Source: Vulcanimicrobiota bacterium (GTDB lineage: Bacteria > Vulcanimicrobiota > Xenobia > Xenobiales > JADMJV01). Taken from it: a DNA stretch of 8,865 bases. Under the pieces are notes generated by a model that worked only from the letters and a program-made list of their open reading frames with translations, did no database searches and was not told where the DNA came from. Each line of letters starts with the position of its first letter. Position 1 is the stretch's first letter. The stretch spans positions 1-8,865 of the forward strand of contig JAEXNA010000150.1 in NCBI GenBank assembly GCA_023447635.1, in the 5' to 3' direction. Shown here piece by piece: positions 5,998-8,865 of this stretch. A program made the position numbers and the translations under genes.

Positions 5998-6540
5998 AGG
6001 ATGTTTCTTAGCCTTGATTCTCCCTATATAGAATCGCTCAGCTTGGTCGTCGCGATAGACCACTCGGACTCTTACATTCCCAATCTGGAAATCTGACGGA
6101 TTGCGAAGGTTCATGTCAGCCAACTGCTCCTCGATGAACTTCTTCGACATGCCCCTTTGCAGAATAGACTGACCCACTTGTAGCTCCGAGCCTGACACAG
6201 ACCAGGCAGAATCGTCCTTCGCAAACATCATTATGAGATCTCGGTCCTCATACTTGTTTGACCAAGCGCCCTCTGCGTGTCCTTTCATCAGGGCGTGAAC
6301 CCCAGGACGCAACTGGGGGTCAACCTTCAGCGCTTCTGCTAGGGATTGGCCAACATAATGACTTCTAATATGCAGGGGAATTTCTGCGCTAGCTTTCTCG
6401 GAAAAGAACAGGATAGCGAAACTCGAAGCTAACGATAAAAGACGTCTATCTAAAGTCACGGCATGCAACGTGGATAATAAGAAGATTGGCGACCCAAATG
6501 GATAAGGAATTCGTCTACGCGGCAACCTATTGACCACCAT
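5977..6540 (-). CDS. Exported or membrane-anchored orphan protein, second gene of the AT-rich islet
   Basis: 187 residues from ATG at 6540, which lies 9 bp after the stop of the gene upstream; this tight spacing suggests an operon with coupled translation. I do not recognise the family. The hydrophobic part begins late (about 33-47, LLSLASSFAILFF) and ends at KASA before E53, like a signal-peptidase site. An internal GTG at 6459 (residue 28) would give a normal 25-residue signal peptide (MTLDRRLLSLASSFAILFF, then SEKASA), so the true start could be there, although no ribosome site precedes it. The mature part has a helical centre (SLAEALKVDPQLRPGVHALM) and a C-terminal strand pair (NVRVRVVYRDDQAERFYIGRI) before a basic tail. 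Base composition is clearly AT-richer than in the flanking genes, which suggests later acquisition. Confidence 0.75.
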   Translation of the reverse strand: MVVNRLPRRRIPYPFGSPIFLLSTLHAVTLDRRLLSLASSFAILFFSEKASAEIPLHIRSHYVGQSLAEALKVDPQLRPGVHALMKGHAEGAWSNKYEDRDLIMMFAKDDSAWSVSGSELQVGQSILQRGMSKKFIEEQLADMNLRNPSDFQIGNVRVRVVYRDDQAERFYIGRIKAKKHPEVGRPR

Positions 6541-6549
6541 TGTGTGTAC

Positions 6550-7002
6550 TTACTTACCAATGTTGAGAATATCTAGCAATTCTAAATAATCTTTACGAGG
6601 AACTCTCAGGGTCTCCATCCGTTCATACTCGAAAACCGGGGCGTCGACACGGCCGAGGAGCCAATAGGGATCTTTAGGTCCGTCTTCTTGCTGAATAGCA
6701 ATCCAAAAGGATGACCCGTCACCATCTATGCACTGTGCAAAGTAGTGCATCCCTTGGCCTTCTCCCCAAAGTCGCTTCCAGCCACGGCGATGCTGAGTGA
6801 GGAAACACTCCATCCTTGTGAGCCTGTCCTTCTCTTCGATATTCCACTGGTCTTTTTTCCCGCCATTGCGAGGAATCACCACGCGAATGACATCAAGCTG
6901 CGAGGAACCTCGAGGCATCAGGCCTTCAGGCAGGCTGCTGTAAGTCGCTATCGCTGCCAACAGGATGGTCGACATCCAGAGTAGTCTTCTTTTAGAAGTC
7001 AT
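6550..7002 (-). CDS. Small N-terminally anchored orphan protein, first gene of the AT-rich islet
   Basis: 150 residues from ATG at 7002 (MTSKRRLLWMSTILLAAIAT), giving a basic N-terminus and a hydrophobic segment at about 8-24: an uncleaved anchor or a signal peptide. The frame is open further upstream to 7074, but the extra 24 residues have no ribosome site and would bury the signal. AGAGG stands 10 bases before the chosen ATG. The soluble part has two Cys (in MECFL and AQCIDGD), an aromatic-rich strand region (SSFWIAIQQEDGPKDPYWLLGRVDAP) and an acidic/leucine C-terminal helix (YLELLDILNIGK). I find no family match. It is AT-rich like its partner downstream, 9 bp away. A small lipoprotein-like or immunity-like role is possible but not shown. 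Confidence 0.75.
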   Translation of the reverse strand: MTSKRRLLWMSTILLAAIATYSSLPEGLMPRGSSQLDVIRVVIPRNGGKKDQWNIEEKDRLTRMECFLTQHRRGWKRLWGEGQGMHYFAQCIDGDGSSFWIAIQQEDGPKDPYWLLGRVDAPVFEYERMETLRVPRKDYLELLDILNIGK

Positions 7003-7123
7003 CAGCTCTGTACCTCTCATGGGAACTCGAAGATCGAAACGGCGCATGTACACCAAACCCGGTAGCCGAAGCACCGAGCCTGCCCACTCAGAGTATCACG
7101 ACCTCGGTCCAGCGAGAAAGCAT

Positions 7124-7161
7124 CCCTTGGCCGGAGCAGGGTGTGACGATGCGACCAAGGG
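7124..7161 (-). other. Inverted repeat just after the stop of the 7167 gene
   Basis: CCCTTGG (7124-7130) and CCAAGGG (7155-7161) form a 7-bp stem around 24 bases, starting 5 bases after the TAA (7167-7169) on the minus strand. There is no T tract. This is a weak terminator candidate, or an operator for the AT-rich islet, whose promoter should be in 7003-7166. Confidence 0.3.
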
Positions 7162-7166
7162 TTCGA

Positions 7167-7604
7167 TTACTCCGGCAGCTTGGGATACGGCGCGCCCAGA
7201 TCTTGCAGCGGCGCGTAGCCGCGACGGTTCGAGATGGCGCGCATGACCTGGTTCTTTTCGGCTTCGGGAAGCTGAGGCCAGAGCTTGCGGGCGTAGTCCG
7301 AGCGGAGCATCTGGGCCAGCGGCTCGCCATCCCATCCGGGGTCGGAGCTGACGTCTCTTCGCAGAATCCCCTGGCAGCGGCGGTCCAGCTCTCGGCGGTA
7401 AAGTCGGGCAAAGCTTTCGGGATAGCGGCTGCGGAAGGCTGCGGAGAGCTGCGCCGCCGGAGTACCGTTCTCGACCGAGCCGCGCAGAAGCCACTGCCAG
7501 ACGTGATCCGAGGTCAGACCGATGGCGCTTCCCGGCTGGGCCAGCACGGCCGTGTCGGCGCTCTGCTCGACAGTTTTCAGCAGTTCTGAGATGTGGGCGG
7601 TCAA
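7167..7604 (-). CDS. Small soluble orphan protein; start may lie at CTG 7655
   Basis: 145 residues if started at TTG 7604, the first standard start in the frame. That TTG has only a weak GAG in front of it. The frame stays open and coding-like upstream (TWKTSKLPLNSEHERW, mostly G or C third bases) to a CTG at 7655 that overlaps the upstream gene's TGA as CTGA, giving 162 residues. I suspect the longer form. I do not recognise the family. The protein has no signal peptide or membrane segment, and looks helical. It contains a Trp-rich stretch (SDHVWQWLLRG), a basic region (ARLYRRELDRRCQGILRR) and a C-terminal part with PQLPEAEKNQVMRAISNRR. Its tight link to the exported protein upstream suggests a shared role, and joining into one protein by frameshift cannot be excluded. 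Confidence 0.75.
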   Translation of the reverse strand: MTAHISELLKTVEQSADTAVLAQPGSAIGLTSDHVWQWLLRGSVENGTPAAQLSAAFRSRYPESFARLYRRELDRRCQGILRRDVSSDPGWDGEPLAQMLRSDYARKLWPQLPEAEKNQVMRAISNRRGYAPLQDLGAPYPKLPE

Positions 7605-7651
7605 CCAGCGCTCGTGCTCGCTATTGAGAGGCAGCTTCGAAGTCTTCCAAG

Positions 7652-8545
7652 TCAGGCCCAGCCGACGCGCTCGGAGTAGCGGTCGTCGTCTTCCTCCAGA
7701 GGCTCGCCCGAAGGCAGCTGATCACGCAGTCTTTCTTCCACGAATTTCGGCTCGGCTGCCAGTTTCTGGTGCTCGCTGGTCCGGTAGCAACGAGTCAAGA
7801 AATTTTCCCACTCTGTCTCGGTGGCGACGACGGCCGGGTGGGCGCTGTCGCTAGAGCGCAGCGAGAAGATCGGTTTCCCGCAGAGGTAGTAAGAGGCGGC
7901 GGGAATGGTCGCTTCGACCGTGGTGGGCCATTGGCTCCAGACCAGTTCGGGGAAGTGCTCGACGGCGGGATCGGGGTAGCCCAGCATGATCCCCTCGACC
8001 AGATGAAAGGCGTCGCCGCCCTTGGGAAGCCGCTTATAGCACTCGTCCTTCCAGGCGTAGTATCCCGGCCAGCCGGTTGCCCGGTCGTACTTCGGAACCC
8101 AATCCAGCTTGCTCTCGCGGGTGCGCTTCTCCAGTCCCGCCAGGCTGCGCAGAGAGAACGCTTCGACGCGGCCTTTTTCGTCCATCTTGCGGGGATGGAT
8201 GGAGAGGCCGCGAGGGACCAGAATCTCGTTGATCCGATCGTAGATCGCCTCGTCCTCGGGCTGAGGGTCGATAATGAAGCCGTTCCAGGCGGCGTAAGGG
8301 CGCAAGTCGCCCAGGCAGAGCAGGTAGCACGGCTCGACGAAGCGGTTGCCGATCCTGGGGCCGGCCGCTCGGTAAAGCTCCCACACCAGTTTCATGGTGG
8401 CCACGGGGTCGCCGGCCACGGGGGCGGTGAGTGGGGTCCCCGCAGGCGCCATTTTGACCTCGAACTCGTCTTCGTGAGAGGAGGTCCGGGCCTGGGCCAG
8501 GGTGAGCAGGAGCAGGGACAGCAAAAGGCTTCGAAGCACAGTCAT
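7652..8545 (-). CDS. Exported 297-residue orphan protein
   Basis: The start is ATG at 8545, giving MTVLRSLLLSLLLLTLAQA, a textbook signal peptide with cleavage expected before R20. The open frame runs a further 48 codons up into the repeat array, but that part translates the palindromes and is rejected. AGG stands 6 bases before the ATG. I do not recognise the family. The mature protein has five Cys (73, 77, 169, 222, 253), which could form disulfides outside the cytoplasm. It also has a YLLCLGDLRPYAAWNGF strand region, GYYAWKDECYKRLP, a hydrophobic VEGIMLGYPDPAVEHF segment (183-198), and a late SLRSSDSAHPAVVATETEW region, and ends in an acidic stretch EEDDD. Its stop overlaps the probable CTG start of the next gene. 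Only 52 bp separate the ATG from the right-hand repeat array, so its promoter lies in or beyond the array. Confidence 0.88.
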   Translation of the reverse strand: MTVLRSLLLSLLLLTLAQARTSSHEDEFEVKMAPAGTPLTAPVAGDPVATMKLVWELYRAAGPRIGNRFVEPCYLLCLGDLRPYAAWNGFIIDPQPEDEAIYDRINEILVPRGLSIHPRKMDEKGRVEAFSLRSLAGLEKRTRESKLDWVPKYDRATGWPGYYAWKDECYKRLPKGGDAFHLVEGIMLGYPDPAVEHFPELVWSQWPTTVEATIPAASYYLCGKPIFSLRSSDSAHPAVVATETEWENFLTRCYRTSEHQKLAAEPKFVEERLRDQLPSGEPLEEDDDRYSERVGWA

Positions 8546-8597
8546 GAGCGGCCTATTCCCAAAAGCCGCCCCGCCTCCTCGCGAATGTGCAGCTCTC

Positions 8598-8865
8598 GAT
8601 TCGCCGATCGGCGGAATGTTCCGCGCATCGGTGAATCGAGGGCTCTCCCGAAGCGACGGATTCGCCGATCGGCGGAAGTTTCCGCGCATCGGGGAATCGA
8701 GGGGCTCTCTCGAAGCTACGGATTCGCCGATCGGCGGAAGTTTCCGCGCATCGGGGAATCGAGGGGCTCTCTCGAAGCGACGGATTCGCCGATCGGCGGA
8801 AGGTTCCGCGCATCGGGGAATCGAGGGCTCTCCCGAAGCGGCGGATTCGCCGATCGGCGGAAGGT
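8598..8865 (-). repeat. Right tandem array of the same palindrome, inverted, 61-62-bp period
   Basis: Four complete units (8598-8637, 8659-8698, 8721-8760, 8783-8822) and a fifth cut by the window end (from 8844) repeat at 61 or 62 bp. Each is the reverse complement of the left-array unit: GATTCGCCGATCGGCGGAA, centre, then an arm like TTCCGCGCATCGGTGAATC (GGGG replaces GGTG in units 2-4). Spacers are 21-22 bp, near identical, and begin GAGGG. Read in the same sense, the left spacers begin GAGAGCTCCCGA and the right ones GAGGGCTCTCCCGA, so the two arrays share ancestry beyond the palindrome, with about 10 bp less in the right spacer. The 52 bp between the array and the 297-residue gene hold no clear promoter. 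Confidence 0.95.

Noticed and set aside
7640..7654. Second selenocysteine UGA at the end of the 297-residue gene
   Set aside because: Reading through the TGA at 7652-7654 gives a non-coding-like tail and no redox motif precedes it; the next gene is in another frame.
38..8865. Composite transposon bounded by inverted repeats
   Set aside because: The flanking repeats are multi-copy arrays with different periods, no transposase lies within, and no target-site duplication can be seen, so only the inverted arrangement is reported.

Overview
This window is high-GC bacterial DNA (by eye about 65% GC over most of its length). It has Shine-Dalgarno/GTG starts, a classic intrinsic terminator and several short Sec-type signal peptides. 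I cannot name the species. The proteases, orphan secreted proteins and dense palindromic repeat arrays would suit a large-genome environmental lineage (for example Myxococcota, Armatimonadota or Eremiobacterota-type bacteria), but this is only a guess.

Layout. Positions 1-503 are a tandem array of an imperfect 40-bp palindrome repeating every 71 bp. Directly beside it, on the minus strand, lies a gene hidden from ordinary ORF callers (509-778). It encodes an 89-residue SelW-like Rdx-family selenoprotein with an in-frame UGA at the second redox position (C8-V9-R10-U11), followed at the right distance by a bacterial-type SECIS hairpin. A divergent intergenic region (779-1099) carries a second, degenerate repeat family and the likely promoter of the next gene.

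On the plus strand come two protease-family genes in apparent tandem. The first (1100-3109) has a complete clostripain (C11) fold pattern, but both catalytic-dyad positions look substituted (His to Glu, Cys to Ser), and it has a hydrophobic Gly/Ala-rich C-terminal extension. The second (3173-4507) is a subtilisin (S8) with an intact triad and a propeptide but no signal peptide. A strong, probably bidirectional terminator (4518-4559) closes this unit.

From 4571 to 8545 every gene is on the minus strand: an exported 405-residue protein with an EF-hand-type calcium loop; a two-gene, visibly AT-richer islet (5977-7002) of membrane-anchored or exported orphans; and a two-gene unit (7167-8545) of a small orphan and an exported orphan. 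The last two probably overlap translationally at CTGA. The window ends in a second array (8598-8865) of the same palindrome in the opposite orientation with a 61-62-bp period, so the 8-kb gene block lies between inverted repeat arrays.

Working together: the C11-like/S8 pair is the only clear functional unit, an apparently dead C11 relative next to an active subtilase, and the SelW-like protein is a thiol/selenol redox protein. The remaining genes are orphans with no assignable function.
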